Below the pieces are notes generated by a model. It searched no databases. It was not told the origin of the DNA and was given only the letters and a program-made list of their open reading frames with translations. Shown here piece by piece: positions 7,534-15,923 of a stretch of 64,000 nt of DNA. A program made the translations under genes and the position numbers. The DNA comes from Chlamydomonas sphaeroides (Eukaryota > Chlorophyta > Chlorophyceae > Chlamydomonadales > Chlamydomonadaceae): NCBI GenBank assembly GCA_001662425.1, contig BDDC01000031.1, positions 1-64,000 of the forward strand. Direction: 5' to 3'. Position 1 is the stretch's first letter. Every line of letters begins with the position of its first letter.

Positions 7534-9718
7534 ATGGCGCAGGAGACTGAGATGGAGCAGCAGCAGCACTCGCGGAAACGGAGCGCAGACGCCGGCCCGG
7601 AGGCGCATCCCTTCAAGGTACTTCATGCGTGACCTCTCCGAGGAGGCACGTGCCATTTCGGATTCGAGGATGCACGTTCCGCTTTGGCTCACGCCACTAC
7701 GTTGTCATTCATACTCCTCAGGCGCAACGGCTGTCCGAGTCGGGAGCGAGTCAGGAGCCGGAGCCGGAGCAGCAGCGGTCTCGCGACCGGACGGCGGAGC
7801 GGCAGCGGTCTCGCGACCAGGAGCCGGAGCGGCAGCGGTCTCGCGACCGGAAGCCGGAGCGGCAGCGGTCTCGCGACCGGGAGCCGGGGCGTCAGCGATC
7901 TCGCGACGTGCTGGAGTGGGAGCCGGAGCCGGAGTGGGAGCGACCTCACGACCACTGGCGACCTCACGCTCACTGGCGACCTCACGACCACTGGCGACCT
8001 CACGCTCACTGGCGACCTCACGACCACTTGCGACCTCACGACCACTTGCGACCTCACGACCACTGGCGACCTCACGACTACTGGCGACCTCGCGGTCACC
8101 GGGATCCGCCTCGCGGTCACCAGGAGTCGCCTCGCGGTCACCAGGAGTCGCCTCGCGGTCACCGGGATCCGCCTCGCGGTCACCAGGATCCGTCTCGCGG
8201 TCACCAGGATCCGTCTCGCGGTCACCAGGAGCCGCCTCGCGGTCGCCAGTTGTCGCCTCGCGGTCACCAGGAGCCGCCTCGCGGTCGCCTGTTGTCGCCT
8301 CGCGGTCGCCAGGAGTCGCCTCGCGGTCGCCGGGAGTCGCCTCGCGGTCGCCAGGATCCGTCTCGCGGTCGCCAGTTGTCGCCTCGCGGTCGCCACTTGT
8401 CGCCTCGCGGTCGCCAGTTGTCACCTCGCGGTCACCAGGAGCCGCCTCGCGGTCACCGGGATCCGTCTCGCGGTCGCCAGTTGTCGCCTCGCGGTCACCA
8501 GGAGCCGCCTCGCGGTCGCCAGTTGTCGCATCACGGTCACCGGGATCCGTCTCGCGGTCGCCAGTTGTCGCCTCGCGGTCACCAGGAGCCGCCTCGCGGT
8601 CACCGGGATCCGTCTCGCGTTCGCCAGGAGTCGCCTCGCGTTCGCCGGGAGTCGTCTCGCGGTCACCAGGATCCGTCTCGGGAGTCGCCTCGCGGTCACC
8701 GGGATCCGCCTCGCGGTCACCAGGAGTCGCCTCGCGGTCACCAGGATCCGTCTCGCGGTCACCAGGAGCCGCCTCGCGGTCACCAGGAGCCGCCTCGCGG
8801 TCACCAGGAGCCGCCTCGCGGTCACCAGGAGCCGTCTCGCGGTCACCAGGAGCCGCCTCGCGGTCACCAGGAGCCGCCTCGCGGTCACCAGGAGCCGCCT
8901 CGCGGTCACCCACCGCCACCGCCTCTGCCACCACCGTCTCCAGCCGAGCCTGACGGCCCTGATATGGATGCCCATGTGTCCAATCTCATGAATGGTCTCC
9001 TCTTTATCAAGCTGCTCTACAGCAAGGGGTGTGACAGCCTCGAGGAAGTCGAATCGCGGATCAAGACTCTCGACGCCGTGAAGATCGAGGCGTTAAAGCG
9101 CCAGAAGATGGACATCCTCTGTGATGACGAGACGCGCATGAACAACGGCTTGGGCCCCAGGGCGCACGAGAAGCCGGATGACATTTTCAATATCGATCCT
9201 GATGACCCTGACGAAGTCAAGCCGCGACCGATGGTGCTACCAGCAACCCATCTGGTACGTGGTTGACTCTGCTCGACTCTGCTCGACTCTGCTCGACTCT
9301 GCTCGACTCTGCTCGACTCTGCTCGACTACCGCCCTCCCACCGCCGCATATCTTCCGAACGGTCAACATGAAGACTGACACTGACACGGTGCGTTTTGCT
9401 GCTTTAGGGTTGCTTTAATTTGGGTTTCGGGATGGAGTTCCTAAACCCTATAAACCCTAGCATTGAGTAACCCCTCCTCATCCCGCTCCCTCGTTTGTTC
9501 CTCCTACACAGGCACTGTTAGCCGAGGAGACTCGGTGCATTCCTCTTGAACCGATTGGCCCGGACCCACCAGCGGACCCTCGGCTTCTGCAAAATAAGGA
9601 AGATCCAGCGCTGTATCCGACGTACAACATGCTCGAGGTGACGGAGATTAGACAGCCGTATCGTGCACACGTCAAGAAGCGGGATGCATCATTACCAGCG
9701 AAGCCGGCGGCTCTGTAG
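7534..9718 (+). CDS. Repeat-rich protein, candidate spliced gene (three exons)
   Basis: Proposed exons are 7534-7617, 7722-9254 and 9512-9718, all joined in phase 0, giving about 607 residues. Exon 1 starts at the ATG touching the previous stop and ends at AAG before GTACTT. Exon 2 begins after a pyrimidine-rich tract ending CCTCAG and carries Arg/Pro/Gly/His-rich repeats. It then has a non-repetitive helical domain (NLMNGLLFIKLLYSKG) and ends at CTG before GTACGT. Exon 3 follows a strong pyrimidine tract ending CTACACAG and is open for 68 codons to TAG. Unspliced, the middle frame runs 7629-9266 from a GTG with no ATG. The repeat region is open in several frames; this frame is chosen because it alone continues into unique sequence at both ends. 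Splicing is inferred, not shown. Confidence 0.45.
7618..7721 (+). other. Candidate spliceosomal intron 1 (104 nt)
   Basis: Begins GTACTT after AAG and ends TACTCCTCAG. The frame of exon 1 hits a stop within 15 nt if not spliced. Removal joins it in phase 0 to the long repeat frame. The donor is weaker than that of intron 2. Confidence 0.4.
7745..8915. repeat. Three consecutive minisatellites (30, 18 and 21 bp)
   Basis: About five 30-bp units (ggagcggcagcggtctcgcg core) give way to about nine 18-bp units (cgacctcacgaccactgg). These are followed by roughly 39 units of 21 bp (cgcctcgcggtcaccaggag core). All unit lengths are multiples of three and lack stops, so several frames stay open on both strands. 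Confidence 0.95.
9255..9511 (+). other. Candidate spliceosomal intron 2 (257 nt)
   Basis: Begins GTACGT and ends with a pyrimidine-rich tract and CTACACAG. It contains stops in the upstream frame and six copies of a 10-bp repeat. A shorter alternative uses a second donor, GTGCGT at 9389, after ATG AAG ACT GAC (9368), either as a separate first exon for the downstream segment or as an internal mini-exon. Confidence 0.45.
9265..9324. repeat. 10-bp tandem repeat, six units
   Basis: Six exact copies of gactctgctc lie inside the proposed second intron. Unlike the coding minisatellites nearby, the unit is not a multiple of three, which fits a non-coding location. Confidence 0.9.
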
Positions 9719-9865
9719 ATGTGTAGTTGAGTCTAGTGAGTGAGTTTGATGAGTTTGATGAGTTTGATGAGTTTGATTTCGTAGATTGCAGATGTGTTGA
9801 ACGCTCGCACACGAGTCGCCGCTGACATATAGAGAGATGATACATTGGTTACTTAGGTTGGAAGC
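9719..9865. promoter_or_regulatory. Spacer with GAGTTTGAT repeat
   Basis: This 147-bp spacer upstream of the methyltransferase has four copies of gagtttgat and then an A/T-richer stretch (acatatagagagatgatac) that may contain the promoter. Confidence 0.3.
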
Positions 9866-10909
9866 ATGGAAGAGGCAACGCCATACGCGTCAACGTTCAT
9901 GCGGATTACGGTGGCAGGAAAGGACCAGTATGTCCGGACGCCGCCGTCTATTTACGACATGTTGTGCGAGATGTTTGGGCTGTCCTCCGCGGACGCGTTT
10001 TTTGACCCGTGCCCTGTGGGTGGCGTGGAGTCGGGTGTGGACGGGTTGACGACACCGTGGGGAGCGCTGAACTACGTCAACCCCCCCTTTGTGGATGCTG
10101 CCAAGTGGATTGTCAAGGCGATTGATGAGGCCCAGAACCACCAGCGTTGCACGGTGCTCCTTATGCCGGCGAGGACGCATACGCGATACATCCATGAGGT
10201 AGCGCTGCCAAACGCCGACGCCATAATTATTTTGACGGACTACGTCAGGTTCACTGGGTTTGTCAACCAGTTTCCTCTCCCGATCATGCTCCTTGTGTTT
10301 GGTCTCTCCGAGGAACGTCGCGCACAGATGCAGCTCTCGACGATCCGCCGGACAACGGTTCCAACCATCGGCGTGCACGTGCCGGTGCTGACCCTGGACA
10401 ACCTAATTGCCTTCATCATGCGCACGTTTCCGTATACGTTTGACGCCATTGAGCGGACAGTAACGGACGTCGAGCAGATCCGCATGCATCTGCAGACTAC
10501 GACTCAGAGGGAGTCGGCCGAGGAAAAGTCAACAAAGTCATTCGTATTTGTTGTGCAGCGGGACAACCAGGCTTGCGTGAACGAGCTCCTGGCGTACAAC
10601 CGGGAACACCCAGACGACGTCATCATCACCGTCTGGATGTGCCGGTTTCACACTAAATGGTTTAGAGACCTGCTCGCCACATCGTCGCAAGTTGTGATCC
10701 TCTCGCGATGCATGAGGATCACCGAAAAAAGTGCAACATCCATGCTAGGCTCGTTTTTGACGGTCATTGGTCCGGCGGGTCATGAGTCCAAGAATTTGAG
10801 CGCTGAGGAGATCCTGCGCAAGAATGTAGGCGTGCTCAAGGCCAATGATGTGACGGTTCCAAAAGCTCAGCACATTGACTTTATCCACAGGGGTGCAACG
10901 TATTGTTAA
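9866..10909 (+). CDS. Dam-type DNA N6-adenine methyltransferase
   Basis: A protein of 347 residues. The N-terminal 150 residues match the phage-type Dam family: RTPPSIYDML at the start, FFDPCPVGG, then the amino-methyltransferase motif IV as YVNPPF (near residue 72), followed by VLLMPARTHTRYIHE and the ADAIIILTDYVRF strand. The family transfers a methyl group from S-adenosylmethionine to N6 of adenine in DNA. The C-terminal ~180 residues are not part of the core domain and I do not recognise them. No restriction endonuclease partner is evident next to it, so it may be an orphan that marks viral DNA. Confidence 0.8.
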   Translation: MEEATPYASTFMRITVAGKDQYVRTPPSIYDMLCEMFGLSSADAFFDPCPVGGVESGVDGLTTPWGALNYVNPPFVDAAKWIVKAIDEAQNHQRCTVLLMPARTHTRYIHEVALPNADAIIILTDYVRFTGFVNQFPLPIMLLVFGLSEERRAQMQLSTIRRTTVPTIGVHVPVLTLDNLIAFIMRTFPYTFDAIERTVTDVEQIRMHLQTTTQRESAEEKSTKSFVFVVQRDNQACVNELLAYNREHPDDVIITVWMCRFHTKWFRDLLATSSQVVILSRCMRITEKSATSMLGSFLTVIGPAGHESKNLSAEEILRKNVGVLKANDVTVPKAQHIDFIHRGATYC

Positions 10910-10911
10910 GA

Positions 10912-11760
10912 TCAAGGGTTGTTGTATGATGCGATGAGGTCCTCGATCTCATTGCTGAGTTCGAAGAACTCCTGGGCAACCTGCTCATCCTCAGAAGCAG
11001 AAGAACCGCCGCCGGTTTGTTGTACAGCATGCGCGCATCCGCAGCCGCCGCCGCGCTGCTTCACGCCACCCCTGCGCGGGCCCGCCGCAGCAGAAGGTGC
11101 TGATGCGTCATCGGATGTTGTAATAGCCGCCCCGGACTCTGCGAGGGCTGGAGGGTTGGACATGTTTTTGAATGCCTTTGCCAGCAGCTCTTTGGTCACC
11201 ATGATCGTCAGGGGCAACGTCCAGTTGAGGACTGTGCTGTACAGCGAACCGCCCTCCTGTTCCTCCTCGGACTCTTCCTCCTCGGACTCCTCAGACTCTT
11301 CCTCTTCCTCGGACTCCTCTTCCTCAGACTCCTCCTCTTCCTCAGACTCCTCCTCGGACTTTTCCTCCTCCTCGGACTCCTCCTCCTCCTCGGACTCTTC
11401 CTCGGACTCTTCCTCAGACTCTTCCTCGGACTCTTCCTCAGACTCTTCCTCGGACTCCTCCTCGGACTCTTCCTCAGACTCCTCCTCGGACTCTTCCTCC
11501 TCCTCGGACTCCTCCTCGGACTCCTCCTCCTCCTCCTCCTCTGAGCCACCCGACATCAGGGTAGACGATGAACAGTCGCTGCCCTCACTCTCGCAGTCTG
11601 ACGAAGCAGAACCACCACCACTGCTACACGAGCTGCAGGACTCGGTGTCGGACTCGTCCTCATCGGACGAGGAGTAAATAGAGGAAGACTCCGACTCAGA
11701 ATCATACTCTGAACTGGACAATTCGTACCGGCCACCGTGTTGATGACTCTTTTTCCGCAT
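10912..11760 (-). CDS. Acidic Ser/Glu-repeat protein
   Basis: A protein of 282 residues from the ATG at 11760 (MRKKSHQHGG); an in-frame ATG at 11826 would add 22 residues from A/T-rich sequence. The middle is a run of SEEE/SEEEE repeats. It is followed by a hydrophobic segment (VLNWTLPLTIMVTKELLAK), a Gly/Cys-rich basic patch and an acidic C-terminus. It may be a virion or DNA-mimic-like acidic protein, but there is no direct evidence. It converges with the methyltransferase 2 bp away. Confidence 0.65.
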   Translation of the reverse strand: MRKKSHQHGGRYELSSSEYDSESESSSIYSSSDEDESDTESCSSCSSGGGSASSDCESEGSDCSSSTLMSGGSEEEEEEESEEESEEEEESEEESEEESEEESEEESEEESEEESEEESEEESEEEEESEEEEKSEEESEEEEESEEEESEEEEESEESEEEESEEEQEGGSLYSTVLNWTLPLTIMVTKELLAKAFKNMSNPPALAESGAAITTSDDASAPSAAAGPRRGGVKQRGGGCGCAHAVQQTGGGSSASEDEQVAQEFFELSNEIEDLIASYNNP

Positions 11761-11869
11761 GATTGATTGAGCAGGTCTTTTTTGTGTTCTCGTGACGTGA
11801 TGTCCAAGTATAATTGACCAAGACAAAATATTTATTTACCTATTCACTGCGACTACCCAGGAACTCTCA

Positions 11870-12451
11870 TTAGTACTGAACTTCACGACGCCACGCGCGC
11901 CCATCGTGCACGTAGCCCAGCTGCTGCAGGAAGCAGTCACTCCGGGCGATGTCCCGTGAGCTGTCGCCGCCCCACGTCCATGACTGGATGATGTGTGCAG
12001 GGTTCTGTACGCAAGGTTTTGCCTGGATCTCGGGGTGCTGAGTGTAGTCATGCCACGTGCGCTCGCTCAAGCGGTCACATTGACGCAGGATAGTAGTATC
12101 TGTGCCGTTTTGCATGCGGCTCTCAACGCCCGGCAGGATGGTCCCCTTGTACAGCATGGGCACCGCACGGAAGATGCGATTCGGCAGCTGCTTGCGGAAG
12201 CGCGTGTGCGTCATCGCTGACCGGATGAAGACGGATTCCTGGTCAACCCCGCACGGGCTGGTGCCGAAGCCGTCCCATGGCATAAAGTTGGCAGCGCTTT
12301 GTGCGGGAGTTTGTGAGGGCGAATGTGTCTGGCAATCCTCGCGGAGGTTCTGCACAAGATACTCTGCGATCTGTCGGTTCTCGCCATTCGTCGTGTCCGA
12401 AGCACACCGGTCGTACCGAAGGCGGTTGCCGGCGTTGTATTGGTCGGACAT
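11870..12451 (-). CDS. Conserved nucleocytovirus protein, unknown function
   Basis: A protein of 193 residues with a hydrophilic, Cys-containing N-terminus (YNAGNRLRYDRCAS, then ENRQIAEYLVQNL) and many conserved-looking Trp and Cys residues. No membrane segment. The layout recalls a small conserved protein found in several giant viruses that I associate with virions, but the match is from memory. It is divergent from the fibre-like gene at 12574 across 122 bp. Confidence 0.6.
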   Translation of the reverse strand: MSDQYNAGNRLRYDRCASDTTNGENRQIAEYLVQNLREDCQTHSPSQTPAQSAANFMPWDGFGTSPCGVDQESVFIRSAMTHTRFRKQLPNRIFRAVPMLYKGTILPGVESRMQNGTDTTILRQCDRLSERTWHDYTQHPEIQAKPCVQNPAHIIQSWTWGGDSSRDIARSDCFLQQLGYVHDGRAWRREVQY

Positions 12452-12573
12452 GTCTCAACTTTTCTAGTTTTCCTATACTTCTCTACTGGATAATTCTTCT
12501 CTTCTTCGTCGTCTCGCGTCATCTCGAAGTCTTTTTTCCGTGGTCGACTGTAGGACACGGGGTCGACTGATGT

Positions 12574-13608
12574 ATGATGACGACTGTTTACGACAGCCTC
12601 GTCGGTGACCCGAACATCGATGTTACATACCCAAACACATCTCTTGTGAATTATCCCAGCAGCAACCTGTACACTGTGTTTGGTCCCGTTTACCTGCCAC
12701 GCATCTATGGCAAGGACCTGTCAAGCTTTGAGATCGCATCGTCAGGTAGCGTCGCCGTGACACTGCGAGATGTGCACGCCCTGGAATTGGACTATGACAG
12801 CGTCGCGAGCACGACGACGGTTACGTCCATGCCGGGGGGTTCCCTGGCGTTGCAGGCCAACAACAGCAACGGAGTCGGCATCCTCTTGGATGCGAGCAGC
12901 AACGACCTTCGCTTGACAGCCTCAAACGACATCCACTTTGCTGCCGCGTCAGTGCTGTACAATACTGCGTGCAACCTCGTCGGCTACTCGGGAAACGACG
13001 TCACATGGAGTGCGTCCAACGATACCCTGCACGCGTCGCTGAGCAACCTCTCCCTATCGGCGGCCGCCGGCGCGGCGACATTCATTCTTTCCAACGACTC
13101 GACCGTGCAGTCCGAGGCCAAGGCGTACGCTTTCACCGCGTCGAGCAACGCAGGCTGCTCGTTCACGATGGCTGCCAGTAACATCATGTCCCTGCACGCC
13201 GATAAGGTTGTTGTGCGCGGCGCGCTGGAGGTCCTCGGCACGGTCAACTCAATCGCGATCAATAATACTGACACCAACGCGGGCATCACGATCGACGGCA
13301 TGCCGAGTGCGGCCGCCGGCATGGACTCGAACCTCGCTGCGTCGATCTACGGCAGGTCCTTGAAGTGGAACTACGGCAGTAACGGTGTCGACGGCATGCT
13401 CACCAACAATGGCATCAATACAGAGTCGTTCTGGGAGCTGCATGGTGGCCGCTTCCAGCTGGGCGCCACCAAGAGCGACGGAAAGAACATCTCGTTTGCC
13501 ATGCGCATCAACGAGCTGGACGAGCTCGAGTTTGTCAAGATGTGGGACGGTGAGAGTAACCAGTCCTTCACCCGAAGGATCGCCAAGTTTGGTCGGACAC
13601 TCTTCTAA
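12574..13608 (+). CDS. Fibre-like structural protein
   Basis: A protein of 344 residues with two possible in-frame ATGs at 12574 and 12577. It is rich in Ser, Asn and Ala and made of short beta-type repeats (SSNDLRLTASNDIHFAA, SNLSLSAAAGAATF), like phage or giant-virus fibre shafts. The C-terminal part (WELHGGRFQLGATKSDG, then FAMRINELDELEFVKMWDG) looks like a receptor-binding or capping head. It resembles the protein at the left edge of the window in style. Confidence 0.6.
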   Translation: MMTTVYDSLVGDPNIDVTYPNTSLVNYPSSNLYTVFGPVYLPRIYGKDLSSFEIASSGSVAVTLRDVHALELDYDSVASTTTVTSMPGGSLALQANNSNGVGILLDASSNDLRLTASNDIHFAAASVLYNTACNLVGYSGNDVTWSASNDTLHASLSNLSLSAAAGAATFILSNDSTVQSEAKAYAFTASSNAGCSFTMAASNIMSLHADKVVVRGALEVLGTVNSIAINNTDTNAGITIDGMPSAAAGMDSNLAASIYGRSLKWNYGSNGVDGMLTNNGINTESFWELHGGRFQLGATKSDGKNISFAMRINELDELEFVKMWDGESNQSFTRRIAKFGRTLF

Positions 13609-13660
13609 CTCTACAACAAAATCTATACTGACAATAATACATCTCGCACAAATCACGATC

Positions 13661-13912
13661 ATGGGTCTCGCTCTAGATGCGTCCGAGCTCTTTGTCCGTC
13701 TGTTCAAATACTGTCTGGAAGGCTTTGTGCTCGCCATGGCCGCCTACTTCATCCCCGGCCAGAAGCTGGACGTGGGTGAGGTCGTCATCCTGGGCCTGGT
13801 GGCCGCGGCCACCTTTGCAGTACTAGATCTCTTTGCGCCGACGATCGGGTCGTCCGTGCGCTCGGGTGCTGGCTACGGCATCGGTTTCGGTCTCGTGGGC
13901 TTCCCGCACTAG
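13661..13912 (+). CDS. Conserved small membrane protein
   Basis: A protein of 83 residues with two hydrophobic segments (CLEGFVLAMAAYFIPG and VVILGLVAAATFAVLDLFAP) and a glycine-rich end (GSSVRSGAGYGIGFGL). The AAATFAVLDLFAP and GAGxGIG pattern recurs in small membrane proteins of many nucleocytoviruses, so a virion inner-membrane role is likely. The start is the ATG after an A/T-rich leader. A longer overlapping frame from 13385 is a shadow upstream of this ATG. Confidence 0.8.
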   Translation: MGLALDASELFVRLFKYCLEGFVLAMAAYFIPGQKLDVGEVVILGLVAAATFAVLDLFAPTIGSSVRSGAGYGIGFGLVGFPH

Positions 13913-13992
13913 ATTATATAAGGTGCGACTCACCAGAGCCACAAGCCTCACCACGAGACTCTTTAATCCTAATCCTTATCCCAATCATCACC

Positions 13993-15915
13993 ATGGAGTC
14001 GTCTGGTATCGTCACGCCTCCTCCTGCTGCTCGCAGCGGTACTTCAAGGGGCAGCAAGGGAAGCAGCAAGGGAGGCAGCAGCAGTAGCAGTAGTCGGAGG
14101 AATAACAACAACAATACCGGACAAGAGGAGCAAAACGTTGTTTCAAAGCAGCCGGAGGTTATGCCGGCCGCTCTAGAAGAGATCATTTCATCGGTGGACT
14201 CCATCTGCGCGGAGACGAGGGTTGAGGGCCGCATCCCTGCGTCTGCAGGCGCGCGCGTCAAGCAGCTCATTGCGGAATGCTGCACCCTCTACAGCGCCTT
14301 CCACGCGGAGGGCCTGCTGGAGAACGCCGACACGAAGCGGCGCATGGAGAACTCGATGCAAGTCCTATACTACATGGACCAGGCGCTGTGCGCAGCGGCC
14401 ATTGCGCAGCGCCTGGCGGCGAGCGGCGTGGACGCGCCCGACGCGACGGTTGCCGTTGATGAGCTGGCCGCAGGGCTGGCGCCCTTTTGCAAGATGGAGC
14501 TCGAGTCGGACGTGAACAAGTTTCAACAGCTGCTGCTCTTCCTCTTGAATTCGCTGCAGCACCGCGGACTCCGGCGCGTGGGCACGGATTGCTACGAGCA
14601 GCTCTTCACGCCGGAAGGCCACAACACGCGCGCATGGGTCGTCGCCTGCAGCGTCAAGGAGTTCGTGTACAACACGACGCGCAAAGAGACCAACTTTGAC
14701 CAGTGGCTCAACCTGACGCAATCCAAGGGCAACGCCATGTGCGCGGTGGACTACTTGGCGTGCTGCAGCGACGTGCAGTTTCCCGTGCTCAAGAAGAACC
14801 GGAGCATCTTTTCGTTCCGGAATGGCGTCTATGATGCGCGCAACGACGTGTTTTACCCGTACGCCAGCGAGGAGTCAACGACGCCCATGCCCGCGGACCT
14901 GGTGGCCGCCAAGTACTTTCCCCTGGACTTTGACGCCAGCGACGTCTCACTGGATGACTGGTACGACGGCGTGCCGACGCCGCACCTCCAATCCATCCTC
15001 GACTTTCAGGAGTTTGAGCCGGACGTGTGCCGCTGGATGTACATTATGATCGGGCGCCTCTTGTACAGCGTCAACGACTTGGACCGCTGGCAGGTCATCC
15101 CGTACCTCAAGGGGCAGGCGTCATCCGGCAAGAGCACCATCCTGCTACGCATCTGCCGAAACTTTTACGACAAAGCCGACGTGGGTGTACTGTCCAACAA
15201 CATCGAGCGCAAGTTTGGCATTGGCGCCTTCAGTGAAAAGTACATCTTTGTGGCGCCGGAGATCAAGTCGGACCTGCAGATGGAGCAGGCCGAGTTTCAG
15301 AGCATGGTCTCTGGCGAGGACATGTCCATCTGCGTCAAGCACCAGATGGCGCAGACCGCAGAGTGGAAGGTGCCAGGCATCATGGCGGGCAACGAGGTGC
15401 CCGGCTGGGTGGACAACTCTGGCAGCATCACGCGGCGCATCGTGCTTTTTGACTTTCACAAGCGGGTCGACAACGCCGACATGGAACTGGGCAAGAAGCT
15501 TGAAGCGGAGATGGCCGCCATCATCAAAAAGGCCAACAAAGGCTACCTGTGGGCGGTCCGCGAGTTTGCCAAGAACAACATCTGGAAGCACCTGCCGACG
15601 TACTTTCACACGACACGCGATGATCTGTCAGAGAGCACCAACGTCCTCGAGCACTTTCTCAAGAGCCAGGCGGTGCGCTTCGGCAGCGAGCTGTACATGC
15701 CGTGGAACGACTTTGTGGCGGCGTTCCACAACCATGTGCGGTCGCACAACTTCAAGTTCACGAGCAACTTTACGAAAGACTACTACACACCCGCGTTCTT
15801 CCGGTACAACCTTCGCAAGTCTGCCAAGGAGTCGCGCGTGTACCGCGGAGGATTCTACACAAAGATCTGGATTGACGGGGCGGACGTTGCCGAGGAGGTC
15901 GATGATGTGGCCTAA
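13993..15915 (+). CDS. D5-like superfamily 3 helicase
   Basis: A protein of 640 residues. A low-complexity Ser/Gly/Asn N-terminus is followed by a D5 N-like region and then the SF3 helicase core: Walker A GQASSGKST near residue 374, Walker B around EKYIFVAPEI, and motif C/sensor IMAGNEVPGWVDNSGS followed by RRIVLFDF. D5-family proteins unwind DNA at viral replication forks, usually with an archaeo-eukaryotic primase domain at the N-terminus. No obvious primase motif or sufficient length for that domain is seen here, so primase activity may lie elsewhere. The 3' end converges with the 15924 gene. Confidence 0.92.
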   Translation: MESSGIVTPPPAARSGTSRGSKGSSKGGSSSSSSRRNNNNNTGQEEQNVVSKQPEVMPAALEEIISSVDSICAETRVEGRIPASAGARVKQLIAECCTLYSAFHAEGLLENADTKRRMENSMQVLYYMDQALCAAAIAQRLAASGVDAPDATVAVDELAAGLAPFCKMELESDVNKFQQLLLFLLNSLQHRGLRRVGTDCYEQLFTPEGHNTRAWVVACSVKEFVYNTTRKETNFDQWLNLTQSKGNAMCAVDYLACCSDVQFPVLKKNRSIFSFRNGVYDARNDVFYPYASEESTTPMPADLVAAKYFPLDFDASDVSLDDWYDGVPTPHLQSILDFQEFEPDVCRWMYIMIGRLLYSVNDLDRWQVIPYLKGQASSGKSTILLRICRNFYDKADVGVLSNNIERKFGIGAFSEKYIFVAPEIKSDLQMEQAEFQSMVSGEDMSICVKHQMAQTAEWKVPGIMAGNEVPGWVDNSGSITRRIVLFDFHKRVDNADMELGKKLEAEMAAIIKKANKGYLWAVREFAKNNIWKHLPTYFHTTRDDLSESTNVLEHFLKSQAVRFGSELYMPWNDFVAAFHNHVRSHNFKFTSNFTKDYYTPAFFRYNLRKSAKESRVYRGGFYTKIWIDGADVAEEVDDVA

Positions 15916-15923
15916 AGGCTGTG

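Noticed and set aside
7625..8991. Long ORFs in the other frames and on the minus strand across the 21-bp repeats
   Set aside because: They are open only because the repeat unit is a multiple of three without stops. They end at or near the repeat borders and have no unique domain, unlike the chosen frame.
10919..11677. Plus-strand Ser/Asp-repeat ORF of 252 residues
   Set aside because: It is the complement of the SEEE repeat gene. The minus-strand frame has the better start region and non-repetitive ends.
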